Source of the DNA: CADEED01 sp036677145 | GTDB lineage: Bacteria > Pseudomonadota > Gammaproteobacteria > Steroidobacterales > Steroidobacteraceae | DNA: 64,000 nucleotides | Direction of reading: 5' to 3' | Assembly (NCBI GenBank): GCA_036677145.1 | Contig: JAKFFF010000053.1 | Span: forward strand, 1-64,000 | Shown here: positions 37,253 to 46,050 of the stretch, piece by piece | Layout of the letters: the number at the start of each line of letters is the position of its first letter | How positions within the stretch are numbered: position 1 is the stretch's first letter | Translations under genes and position numbers: made by a program | Notes under the pieces: generated by a model | The model's database searches: none | What the model saw: the letters and a program-made list of their open reading frames with translations, nothing else | Told to the model about the DNA's origin: nothing

Positions 37253-39847
37253 TCACTTCGGCGCCAGCGCTGCAGGCAGCCGCCGCGACTCTCGCTCGCG
37301 CAGCGCCGCGTTGACCTGCTGTCGTTCGAGGATCTGCTTGAGTGTCGCCTCGCCCTGGGGGATCGGATGGCCCTCGAAGAATTCCCGGGCCGTCGCGACG
37401 TCCGCGGCGCGGTTGAGCATCTTCACCGAATCCACCATGCGCACGATCGTGTTCGCGGGAAACCTCTTCTCGGCCTGTTCCCAGCGTTCACGGACGAACT
37501 GCCAGGCAAGGGCGCCGTGCCGGCGGTTGGCGATGCAGGAGTTCAGGACGAACGGGGCATCCTGCGTCTTCACTTCCTCGCTCATCGCGAGCTCGCAGGT
37601 GCGGGTCAGGAGTCCGGCGTCATCGAACTGTGGCAGCGCATACAGATAACGCAGCCGCTCCTGCGGCGTCTTGCCGTTTCGATATCCGTTCAGCAGAGCA
37701 TCGTAGTCCGCCGCATTGCCGGTCGCCGCCACCGCGCCAGTCGCGGCCTGCAGTAGTTCGGGGTTGGCGCGCGCCGGATCTTCCGCGCCTTGCTGGAATA
37801 TTTCGCGGCAGCGTTGTTTCGCGGGACCATTCCCGCCCAGGACGGCGAGCGTGCTGAGCAGCAGGCCGCGCAATTTGGCGACCAGTGCATCCTCGCCCTC
37901 GACCGGATCGCCGAGCCGCGCGACGGCGGGCTCCATCAGTGCCGCGACACGTTGTTGAAACTGCCCGTACGGGGCGTCGTCGAGCAAGCGCCCGGTTCCC
38001 CGCAGACCCGTGATGATGGCCTGCCAGACGACCTGTTCGCGCTCGCCGGCAAAACCCGCGACGAAATCCAGGAAGCCGGACGCGGTCATTTCGCCCGCAA
38101 TCACCGCATTCCACGCATCATCGACCAGGCTGTAGCGTTCGAGCGTATCGAGTTCGGCGAGCGCGGCGCCCGACAGGCGTGCGCGCAGCGTATCGTCATA
38201 GGCGACGCGGAAATATCCGTGTCCCCCGGCATTGATCACCACCGGCGAGGAAGGCGCCTCGAGCGCGACTTCGAGTTCTTTTCCTTCGAGCAGCACTCGC
38301 TCGGTGCGCCCGCCGTTGCGAATGCCGATGGGTGTGATCCAGCGCGCCGACGCGTCGGCGTCGCCGCTGAAGGAAAAACGCCGCTGCCGCAGCAGTAGTT
38401 TGTCGCCGCGCAGCACGGCCGAAACGAGCGGATACCCCGGCTGCCAGATCCACGAGTCCATCATCCGCCGCACCGGCGCGCCGCTCGTCGACTCGATCGC
38501 ATCCCACAAATCGCTGGTCTCGGTGTTCCCGAAAGCGTGTTTGCGCAGGTAGTGACTCACGCCCGCGCGGAACGCTTCGGGGCCGAGATGTTGCTCGAGC
38601 ATCCGCAGCAGCGCGCCGCCCTTGGAATACGTGAGCACGTTGAACATGCCCTGGCAGTCGTCCGCGGAATGAACTTCGAGCTCGACCGCGTGGGTGCTCG
38701 ACAGCGAATCGGTTTCGAATGCATGACTGCGCTCGACACCGAACGAGGTCCAGCGCTGCCAGGCGGGCCGGTACGCATCGCAGGCGACGATGGACATGAA
38801 CGTCGCGAAAGCTTCGTTGAGCCAGATGCCGTTCCACCAGCGCATCGTCACCAGGTTGCCAAACCACATGTGCGCAAACTCGTGCGTCATCACATCCGCG
38901 ACGAGTTGCTGCTCGGTCTGCGTCGCGCGCGCGGGATCGACGAGCATGAGATTTTCGCGGAACGTGATGCAGCCCGGATTCTCCATCGCGCCGGCGGAAA
39001 AATCGGGAACGGCCAGCAGATCGGTTTTCTCGCCGGCCGGAAATGGCGAACCGTAGTAGTCCTGGAACCAGCGCAACGAAAACGCGGCGACGTCGAGCGC
39101 GAACTGCGTGAGATGGGCCTTGCCCGGAACATGCACGGCGCGCAGCACGCTGCCCGGCAGCGCGAGCGGGGCGGTGGTCTCGAGCGGCCCGACGACGAAC
39201 GCCACCAGGTAGGTGCTCATCACCATCGTGTCGGCGAAGCTCACTACTTCCTTCGGCTTGCCGCCGTCCGTGATCTTCACGCGGCGGATCTCGGGGGCAT
39301 TGGATATCGCGACCAGGCCGGGATCGATCACGAGCGTGATGCCGAACGCCGCTTTGAAATCCGGCTCGTCCCAGCAGGGGAACGCGCGCCGGCAGTCGGC
39401 CGGCTGCATCGACGTGGTTGCGATGACGCGCTCGGCGCCCGCCGCATCCTGATACGTGCTGCGGTAGAAGCCGCACAGCTTGTCGTTGATCACGCCATCG
39501 AATCGCACCATCAGCGTGTGTTTGCCCGGAGTCAGTGGCGCGCTCGGACGCACGAACAGCCGCTCGGTATCCTGCTCCAGGCGGAAAGTGCCCTCAGCGT
39601 CGTCGACCCGGCACTCATGTACCTCGAGCTCGATGGCATTCAGAACGAGTTCCGTGAGCGGCGCGGCGCCGGTGACTTCGAATGAGACACGCACCGTGCC
39701 GCCGAACACGGCGCGCTCGAGGTCGGGGGAAAGCGTGATCTCGTAGCGCCGCGGCAGCGCGGCGCGCGGCAGCCGATGGGGGTTCAGCGCGGCCTGATCA
39801 GCCGACGTTTCGATCGGATGCGCGACTTTGCGTTGTCTGTGGCCCAT
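37253..39847 (-). CDS. M1-family aminopeptidase
   Basis: 864 aa from the ATG at 39847. It has the M1 hallmarks: the GAMEN exopeptidase motif (FSAGAMENPG), the zinc site H322-E323-F-A-H326 with E345 in NEAFA, and a Tyr-containing loop (TYSKGG). The N-terminal beta domain (YEITLSPDLERAVFGGTV) and C-terminal helical ERAP1-like domain (DDAWNAVIAGEMTASGFLDFV onward) are complete. There is no signal peptide, so it is probably cytoplasmic. It removes single N-terminal residues. The start is 5 bp after the alpha-E gene stop, making it the fourth gene of the ATP-grasp operon. Confidence 0.93.
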   Translation of the reverse strand: MGHRQRKVAHPIETSADQAALNPHRLPRAALPRRYEITLSPDLERAVFGGTVRVSFEVTGAAPLTELVLNAIELEVHECRVDDAEGTFRLEQDTERLFVRPSAPLTPGKHTLMVRFDGVINDKLCGFYRSTYQDAAGAERVIATTSMQPADCRRAFPCWDEPDFKAAFGITLVIDPGLVAISNAPEIRRVKITDGGKPKEVVSFADTMVMSTYLVAFVVGPLETTAPLALPGSVLRAVHVPGKAHLTQFALDVAAFSLRWFQDYYGSPFPAGEKTDLLAVPDFSAGAMENPGCITFRENLMLVDPARATQTEQQLVADVMTHEFAHMWFGNLVTMRWWNGIWLNEAFATFMSIVACDAYRPAWQRWTSFGVERSHAFETDSLSSTHAVELEVHSADDCQGMFNVLTYSKGGALLRMLEQHLGPEAFRAGVSHYLRKHAFGNTETSDLWDAIESTSGAPVRRMMDSWIWQPGYPLVSAVLRGDKLLLRQRRFSFSGDADASARWITPIGIRNGGRTERVLLEGKELEVALEAPSSPVVINAGGHGYFRVAYDDTLRARLSGAALAELDTLERYSLVDDAWNAVIAGEMTASGFLDFVAGFAGEREQVVWQAIITGLRGTGRLLDDAPYGQFQQRVAALMEPAVARLGDPVEGEDALVAKLRGLLLSTLAVLGGNGPAKQRCREIFQQGAEDPARANPELLQAATGAVAATGNAADYDALLNGYRNGKTPQERLRYLYALPQFDDAGLLTRTCELAMSEEVKTQDAPFVLNSCIANRRHGALAWQFVRERWEQAEKRFPANTIVRMVDSVKMLNRAADVATAREFFEGHPIPQGEATLKQILERQQVNAALRERESRRLPAALAPK

Positions 39848-39852
39848 GACTT

Positions 39853-40800
39853 TCAGCTCCAGCGATCGAAGAATTGTTTCTGGGTGGCCGCACCGATGTC
39901 GTCGATCATCACCTGCAGGCCGAAAATGTATTCGTGCAGTCCCGAGCGCAGCACTTCTCCGGGACGGTCGAAGTTGAGCTTGGCGCGCAGCAATCCGAGT
40001 TTGCGTTCGGCTTCGCCCGAACACGCGTCGAGAGGACTGCCCGTGATGTGGTGCAGGCTTTCCTCGGCGCGGTTGATGCAGAAATGAATCGCGCGCGGAA
40101 AGGTCCGGTCGAACAGCAGGAAACTCGCGATGTCCTCCGGCGTGATCACGTTGTGCAGTTGCCGGTACATCTGCAGCGCGCTGGTCGAGTCGAGCAGCGC
40201 GGTCCAGCCGATGAGATCCACCGTGGTGCCGACCTCGGTCACGGTCGGCAGGAGGATGTAGTACTTCACGTCGAGGATCCGCGACGTCTTGTCGGCGCGC
40301 TCGAGGAACTGGCCGAAACGCGACCAGTGGCAGGCCTCGCCGCGGCTCAGAGTCGACAGGCTCACGCCCTGGTACTCGGCCGCGTGTGTCATGACCGCCG
40401 CGTAGAAATCGGACATGTGGTCGACCGAGAACTCGCGCAGGCTCGCGTCGCGGACGAATAGATAGAACTCGTTGAGCGCCTGCCACATCTCGCGCGAGAT
40501 GATCTCGCGCACCGTCTGCGCGTTTTCGCGCGCCCGCGACAGCGAGGACAGGATGCTGTTCTGATACGCGGTATCGAAAGTCAGGAACCTGGCCACTTGC
40601 TGCGGCGTCGCCGCGTCGTGCAGTTTCCAGAAGCTGTCCTGGTCGCCGGTGGTGAGGACCAGCGCCGCCCAGTCGTCGCGTTTCTGCACCGGCGTGTCCA
40701 GCATCAGGTTGAGATTCACGTCGATGAAACGCGCGACGTTCTCCGCGCGCTCGACGTAGCGACTGCACCAGTAGATGGCATCGGCGACGCGGCTCAACAC
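39853..40800 (-). CDS. Alpha-E domain protein (DUF403)
   Basis: 315 aa from a GTG that overlaps the end of the ATP-grasp gene by 7 bp. The all-helical sequence has the family's conserved start (LSRVADAIYWCSRYVERAENVARFIDVN), repeated Glu/Arg pairs (RARENAQTVRE, FLERADKTSRILDVKYY) and the C-terminal GLHEYIFGLQVMIDDIG. Alpha-E proteins always accompany circularly permuted ATP-grasp and transglutaminase genes; the name refers to conserved Glu on helices. They are thought to assist or carry the peptide-like product, but their biochemistry is not settled. Confidence 0.93.
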   Translation of the reverse strand: MLSRVADAIYWCSRYVERAENVARFIDVNLNLMLDTPVQKRDDWAALVLTTGDQDSFWKLHDAATPQQVARFLTFDTAYQNSILSSLSRARENAQTVREIISREMWQALNEFYLFVRDASLREFSVDHMSDFYAAVMTHAAEYQGVSLSTLSRGEACHWSRFGQFLERADKTSRILDVKYYILLPTVTEVGTTVDLIGWTALLDSTSALQMYRQLHNVITPEDIASFLLFDRTFPRAIHFCINRAEESLHHITGSPLDACSGEAERKLGLLRAKLNFDRPGEVLRSGLHEYIFGLQVMIDDIGAATQKQFFDRWS

Positions 40801-42308
40801 TCAGCGAGTACCCAGGTGTCCTTGGCTCCGCCACCCTGCGAGGAGTTCACCACCAGCGAGCCGCGCCGCAGCGCCACGCGCGTGAGCCCGCCAGGCTGGA
40901 CGTAGATGTCCCGGCCGAACAATGCGTACGGCCGCAGGTCGACGTGCCGCGGTTCGAATGTGTTGCCGATGATCGAGGGCACACGCGACAGCGACAACGT
41001 CGGCTGCGCGATGTAGCCGCGCGGGTTCTTGCGGATGCGATCCGCGAACTCCTCGCGTTCGGCGCGCGTGGAGTGAGGTCCCACCAGCATTCCGTAACCT
41101 CCCGACCCGTCGGTCGACTTCACCACCAGGTCCTGCAGGTGCGCGAGCACGTGCGAGCGGTGCGCGTCGTTGGAGCAGATGAAGGTGGGCACGTTGCGCA
41201 GCAGGGGATCTTCGTCGAGATAGAAGCGGATGATCTTCTCGACATAGGCGTAGATAGCCTTGTCGTCCGCGACACCGGTGCCCGGCGCGTTCGCGAGCGC
41301 GACCTTGCCTTCCAGGTACGCCGTCATCAGGCCGGGCACCCCGAGCAGCGAGTCGGGCCGGAAGACCCACGGGTCCAGGTAGTCGTCGTCGATGCGCCGG
41401 TAGATCACGTCGACGCGCTGGAACCCGCGCGTCGTGCGCATGTTCACGAACCCGTTACGCATCACGAGATCGGCGGACTCGACCAGTTCGACGCCCATCT
41501 GCTGCGCGAGAAAGGCGTGCTCGTAATAGGCGCTGTTGAAGCGGCCCGGCGTCAGCACGACGACGTGTGGATCGTCGGAGATCGCCTCGCCCAGGTAGCG
41601 CAACATCGCGTACAGCTGCACTGGGTAGTCGTCCACGGGGCGTATCGACATCGCCTGGAACAGTTTCGGAAAGATGCGTTTGATGACGTGACGGTTCTCG
41701 AGCACGTAGCTGACGCCGGAAGGGCATCGCAGGTTGTCCTCGAGCACGTAGTAGTTGCCGTCGCTGTTGCGCACCAGGTCCGTGCCGCTCACGTGACACC
41801 AGATGCCGCGCGGCGGAATCAGTCCTTCGCACTGCGCGCGGTATTGCAGGCAGGTTTTCACCAGGTGCTCGGGCACGATCCGTTCGCGGAGCACGCGCCG
41901 CTCACCGTAGACGTCGGAGAGGAACATGTTGAGCGCGGTGAGGCGCTGCTTTATTCCTCGCTCGAGTCTGGCCCATTCGTCCGCTGCGACGAGGCGCGGG
42001 ATCACGTCGAACGGCAGGATCCGTTCGCGCGCGTCTTCACCGTCTCCGCCCAGCGTGAACGTGATGCCCATCTTGAAGAGCGCGGCTTCGGCGGCCTGCT
42101 GGCGCGCCTGGAGCACGCCGGCGTCGAGTTGCTCGATGCCTTCGACGAGTAGTTCGAATCCGCGACGAGGACGGCCTTTCGCCTCGAACAACTCGTCGTA
42201 GTAAGGGCCGTTCTCCGGGTCGTAGCCACTGAAGTCCATCGACCCCGGGTCGCGAAACACCGGCGGGATGGAGCGTGGCCCGAGATCGGTGATCGCGACG
42301 TTGCTCAT
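40794..42308 (-). CDS. Circularly permuted ATP-grasp peptide-ligase-like enzyme
   Basis: 504 aa. Matches the DUF404/DUF407 family (circularly permuted ATP-grasp type 2): GYDPENGPYYDELFEAKG, FLSDVYGERRVLRERIVPEHLV, ICSNDAHRSHVLAHLQDLVVKSTDGSGGYGMLVGP with the Gly-rich nucleotide loop, and VDLRPYALFGRDIYVQPGGLTRVALRRGSLVVNSSQGGGAKDTWVL. ATP-grasp enzymes join a carboxylate to an amine; this family is predicted to make short peptides or tag proteins. ATG overlap with the upstream transglutaminase gene (42305-42308) and a 7-bp overlap downstream show tight coupling. Confidence 0.93.
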   Translation of the reverse strand: MSNVAITDLGPRSIPPVFRDPGSMDFSGYDPENGPYYDELFEAKGRPRRGFELLVEGIEQLDAGVLQARQQAAEAALFKMGITFTLGGDGEDARERILPFDVIPRLVAADEWARLERGIKQRLTALNMFLSDVYGERRVLRERIVPEHLVKTCLQYRAQCEGLIPPRGIWCHVSGTDLVRNSDGNYYVLEDNLRCPSGVSYVLENRHVIKRIFPKLFQAMSIRPVDDYPVQLYAMLRYLGEAISDDPHVVVLTPGRFNSAYYEHAFLAQQMGVELVESADLVMRNGFVNMRTTRGFQRVDVIYRRIDDDYLDPWVFRPDSLLGVPGLMTAYLEGKVALANAPGTGVADDKAIYAYVEKIIRFYLDEDPLLRNVPTFICSNDAHRSHVLAHLQDLVVKSTDGSGGYGMLVGPHSTRAEREEFADRIRKNPRGYIAQPTLSLSRVPSIIGNTFEPRHVDLRPYALFGRDIYVQPGGLTRVALRRGSLVVNSSQGGGAKDTWVLAEC

Positions 42309-43159
42309 AACGCGACCACCTGCACCGATGCGTTCATCCGGTTGAACGAGCCGGACATACCTTCCCAGGATCCCGACAAGGGCGCCGCATTTTCCTGCGC
42401 ACGCGCGACGGCTACGGAGATGTGTTCGGCGCCCGCCATCTTGTTGTTGGTCGGGTCGTACCCGCGCCATCCCGCGCCCGGCAGGAAGATTTCGGTCCAC
42501 GCATGGGTCGAGCCGTGCTGGCCGTACTCCATCTGCACGTAACCGGTCACGAAACGTGCGCCGAAACCCCAGAACCTCGCGGCTTCCATCATCAACACGG
42601 CGTAGTCGCGGCACGAGCCGCTGCCGAGCCGCAACGTTTCATGCGGCAGTTGCACGCCGGGGTCGTAACGTTCCTGGTAACGGAGCGTGTCGTGTATGTG
42701 CGAGTTGAGCTTGTTCAGCAGCTCGGAGGTGTCGATCACCTGGCCCGGCCGATAGAGATTGCCGAGCCACTCGCGGATCGCCGGGCCGTCGTAAGGGTAG
42801 CTAGGCAGGCGATACGGGACGAGCTCCACCTGCTCGTCGGGTGAATACTGGAAGGGGAACAGCGCCGCGCCTGGATCGATCAGCCATTCGATCGGGTCGT
42901 CATAGGAGAGGTCGACATCGACCTCGGCGAACACGCGCAGCGTGTCTGATGGACCATCGAACGCCAGCACGGCGACCGAATTTCCTTCGATGTCTCGCAG
43001 CCAGCGAATCACGGCATGGGGTTCGACTTCCACGCGGGCTCCGACGATCTGCAGATCGTGTCCCTCGCGCGGCCGCATCATTGCCCGGTGCGGACCGAAC
43101 CGCACGGGCTGGTTATAGAAGTATTGCGTCTCGTGAGTGATGCGCACGCGCTTCGGCAT
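42305..43159 (-). CDS. Transglutaminase-like cysteine protease-fold protein
   Basis: 284 aa from the ATG at 43159 (MPKRVRITHETQYFYNQPV), the normal start of this family. An N-terminal beta domain (bacterial transglutaminase-like N) is followed by the papain-like core with Cys in GSGSCRDYA, His in STHAWTEIF and Asp in YDPTNN. It is the first gene of the operon transglutaminase -> ATP-grasp -> alpha-E -> M1 aminopeptidase. Family members are predicted peptidases or amide-transfer enzymes acting on the product of the ATP-grasp partner. Confidence 0.93.
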   Translation of the reverse strand: MPKRVRITHETQYFYNQPVRFGPHRAMMRPREGHDLQIVGARVEVEPHAVIRWLRDIEGNSVAVLAFDGPSDTLRVFAEVDVDLSYDDPIEWLIDPGAALFPFQYSPDEQVELVPYRLPSYPYDGPAIREWLGNLYRPGQVIDTSELLNKLNSHIHDTLRYQERYDPGVQLPHETLRLGSGSCRDYAVLMMEAARFWGFGARFVTGYVQMEYGQHGSTHAWTEIFLPGAGWRGYDPTNNKMAGAEHISVAVARAQENAAPLSGSWEGMSGSFNRMNASVQVVAL

Positions 43160-43309
43160 CGGAGAGACCCTCGGGCGGTGGAGGAAAGCGCCCGATATTC
43201 GCGCCGCCCCGCCGCGCATTCGATGGGACATACGTCCATGCTTGCGCGGCGCGCGGCGGAATAGCATTCGAAGCGGCGATCATTCGTCGACAAATGAGAA
43301 GAACGCGCC

Positions 43310-44314
43310 ATGCCTATTCCTCTTGACAGCGATGAAACGGCAGGCGCAACCACCGTCTCGACCGGACGATTGCCACAACGCGAGCAGGTCGCGGGCCTCG
43401 TGGAGGAGGCGCACCAGCGTTATCGCGGCGTCGATGAAGGTGAAGTCGCCAGCTACATACCGGCGCTCGGACGCGCGCCACGCAATCTGTTCGGCATCTG
43501 CGTGGCCGACATCGATGGCTCCTGGCACGCGGTCGGTGATGCCGGGCACGAGTTCTCCATTCAAAGCATTTCGAAAGCCTTCGTGTTCGCGCTCGTGTGC
43601 CAGGCGCTCGGCGCCCAGGAGGCGCGCCGCAAGATCGGCGTGAACGCGACCGGGTTGCCGTTCGACTCGGTGATGGCGATCGACTTGAATCCGCAGCGCA
43701 CGATGAACCCGATGGTGAACGCCGGCGCGATCGCGACCACTAGTTTGGTGCCTGGCGCGACCGCCGCGGAGAAATGGCACAACGTCCGCGAGGGCCTGTC
43801 GCGTTTCGCCGGCCGCGAGCTGGCGCTGGACGAGGAGGTCTACGAATCGGAAGCCGCGTCCAACCAACGCAATCGCGGCATCGCGCGGTTGCTCGAAGGC
43901 TACGGGCGGATGTACAGCGACGCCCTCGAAGCCACCGACGTGTACACGAAGCAGTGTTCGCTCAAGGTCACGGCGAAGGACCTTGCGATCATGGGCGCGA
44001 CGCTCGCCGACGGCGGCGTGAATCCGCTCACGCGCGAGCGCGTGATCGACGCGTCGCATTGCAAACACGTGCTCGCCGCGCTCGCGACCGCGGGACTTTA
44101 CGAGCGCTCGGGAGACTGGCTTTACGAGGTCGGCTTGCCGGGCAAGAGCGGCGTCAGCGGCGGCATCTTCACCGCGGCGCCCGGCAAGGGCGGGCTCGGC
44201 GTGTTCGCGCCGCCGCTCGACGAGGCGGGCAACAGCGTCAAGGGACAGCTCGCCACGCGGTTCCTGTCGGTGCGGTTGGGCCTGAACCTGTTCGCGTCGC
44301 AGCCATTCGAGTGA
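43310..44314 (+). CDS. glsA: Glutaminase (serine-dependent, GlsA type)
   Basis: 334 aa. It converts L-glutamine to L-glutamate and ammonia. The catalytic pair lies in S86-I-S-K89 (QSISKAF), the beta-lactamase-like SxxK of glutaminases; MNPMVNAGAIATTSL, SNQRNRGIARLL, YTKQCSLKVTAKDLAIMGATLADGGVNPLT and GLPGKSGVSGGI are all conserved. It is cytoplasmic with no signal peptide. It runs divergently from the transglutaminase operon with 150 bp between the two starts, so a shared control region is possible. Confidence 0.96.
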   Translation: MPIPLDSDETAGATTVSTGRLPQREQVAGLVEEAHQRYRGVDEGEVASYIPALGRAPRNLFGICVADIDGSWHAVGDAGHEFSIQSISKAFVFALVCQALGAQEARRKIGVNATGLPFDSVMAIDLNPQRTMNPMVNAGAIATTSLVPGATAAEKWHNVREGLSRFAGRELALDEEVYESEAASNQRNRGIARLLEGYGRMYSDALEATDVYTKQCSLKVTAKDLAIMGATLADGGVNPLTRERVIDASHCKHVLAALATAGLYERSGDWLYEVGLPGKSGVSGGIFTAAPGKGGLGVFAPPLDEAGNSVKGQLATRFLSVRLGLNLFASQPFE

Positions 44315-44336
44315 GCGTGCCCGCGTCGCGCGTCAT

Positions 44337-45920
44337 CTAGTCCGGGCGCCGCAGGGTCTTGGCGGGCTCCACCGGTGGCACCGGGTGATCAACCAGGCTG
44401 TCGAAGAAACTGCGCGTTGCCTGGATGCAGTAAGCAGGCACGAGCACATCGTGATAGTCGTCCAGCACGGCCGCCCGGCCGCCATCCTGGGCACCTTCGA
44501 GAACCGCAGCCGCACTGACCAGATCCTTCGTCCGCGCGAATCGTTCCTGCAAATCCTGGTAAGGGCTGCCCTCCGTGGGCGGCGAGTCCACGTTCAGAAA
44601 AGTCACCTGGCTGGCTGGCGCGTTCGCGGCCCAGTACCCCTGCATCAACTCACTGTTGAAGAAGAACACGACCGGGTCTTCTGCTCCCGCGCACAGCAGC
44701 ACGGGCGCAACCGGCGCCCAGTTCCTGAGATCGTTCTTCTTGAGCGCCTGCCGCAGCGTGTGCACGGGATTCGCGGGTGGCAATCCCGTCGTCGTGTTCG
44801 GGTATCCCTCGTCGGGCGCGGCGACCTGGTCTTGTAGATAGCCCTGGCGATAGGAATTCGTGATCAGGTGATCCGTGCCGAATCCCTTGGCGAACACATC
44901 CGCGAACTCCGCCGGCGCCGTCGCCGGAGTCAGCGGCGCGAGCTCGGGCGTGGGCGGCGTACTGCTGAAGATCGCATCGTCCGGGAGAAGTCCCTGCGCG
45001 ACCAGCGTGTCGCCGCTGGCCGTGCTCGGAAACAGCGCCGGCGCGCCGACGTACGCGGGCTCGAACATCTCCGCCGGGTCGGCGTAAAGATTCCCGTACG
45101 CGTTCTGAAAACTCGACGCCAGCATCGCGAATTCCTCGACGGCGCCGCCACCGACCTGGCCCATGAACACGGCATCCGCGAACGCGGACAGCGCGTACGG
45201 CCCCGACATCGGCGCGGATGCCGTGACGGGAACACCCGCAGCCTCGAGCGCGCGGTGAGTGGCCATCGCGACATGGCCGCCCTGCGAGTAGCCGGTGACG
45301 AACAACTGCCGGTTGATCGGCGTATCCATCCCGACGAGCGCGGTGTGCGCCGCGCGTAATGCGTCCATCATGTCGGCGGATTGCTGATCGGCGACCAGAA
45401 AGGTCTGGTAAGGCAGCGTCGACGTGTCGTATCCGACGTAGTTAGGCGCGACGACGATGTAGCCTTCGCCCGCCAGCGTCAGCGCGATCATCAGCCCCTC
45501 GTAGTTGTCCCCGCTCAGGTCCGCGATGTTCGTGGACTTGAGATTCCGTTTGCCGTGCGCGTACATGACGACCGGCCGCGGCCCGCGGCATTTGCCGGTG
45601 GCGCCGGTCGGAATCATCAGCGCGCCCGACGCCGTGGTTGGCTCGCCCTTGGCGCCAATAGTTCCGTAGCGCAGCTGGTAGACAGTCACCGAGCACTGTG
45701 GCGTGACCACCTCGGTGACGAGCCATGCGGGCACCTCCCCACCGGTGACTTTTCCGAGAAGGTCGCCGACAGTGTAGGAGCCCATCATCACTGGAGGGTT
45801 CTCGAGAAGCTCGCCGCGCTGGGGCACCGGGGCCGGGTCCTGTGCGAGGGCGCCGGCGGTGACAGCCACGCAGGCGAGCGACAGCGAGAGCAGATGCAGA
45901 GAGCGAGGTGCTGGGGTCAT
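44337..45920 (-). CDS. Exported secretory-lipase-like alpha/beta hydrolase (paralogue 2)
   Basis: 527 aa from the ATG at 45920 preceded by a G-rich ribosome-binding site; the longer frame to 46088 lacks support. Signal peptide (LHLLSLSLACVAVTAGALA), nucleophile elbow GYSQGG, the family strands VVMYAHGKRN and YIVVAPNYVGYD, and acid/His candidates in AGAEDPVVF and YHDVLVPAY. It is the paralogue of the gene at 33306-34793, with a longer Pro-rich C-terminus (PVPPVEPAKTLRRPD). It is convergent with glsA. Confidence 0.87.
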   Translation of the reverse strand: MTPAPRSLHLLSLSLACVAVTAGALAQDPAPVPQRGELLENPPVMMGSYTVGDLLGKVTGGEVPAWLVTEVVTPQCSVTVYQLRYGTIGAKGEPTTASGALMIPTGATGKCRGPRPVVMYAHGKRNLKSTNIADLSGDNYEGLMIALTLAGEGYIVVAPNYVGYDTSTLPYQTFLVADQQSADMMDALRAAHTALVGMDTPINRQLFVTGYSQGGHVAMATHRALEAAGVPVTASAPMSGPYALSAFADAVFMGQVGGGAVEEFAMLASSFQNAYGNLYADPAEMFEPAYVGAPALFPSTASGDTLVAQGLLPDDAIFSSTPPTPELAPLTPATAPAEFADVFAKGFGTDHLITNSYRQGYLQDQVAAPDEGYPNTTTGLPPANPVHTLRQALKKNDLRNWAPVAPVLLCAGAEDPVVFFFNSELMQGYWAANAPASQVTFLNVDSPPTEGSPYQDLQERFARTKDLVSAAAVLEGAQDGGRAAVLDDYHDVLVPAYCIQATRSFFDSLVDHPVPPVEPAKTLRRPD

Positions 45921-46050
45921 GGGAGCCCCCTCTGGTGGTCCGCGCAAATTCGCGGGCGGACCGTAGCAGCGGAGGTGGACATCGTCTGTACGACCATGGC
46001 CCACTCGCGCGCATTTCAGTGCGCCGGCGCCTGTGGTCCTGCCGCCACAT

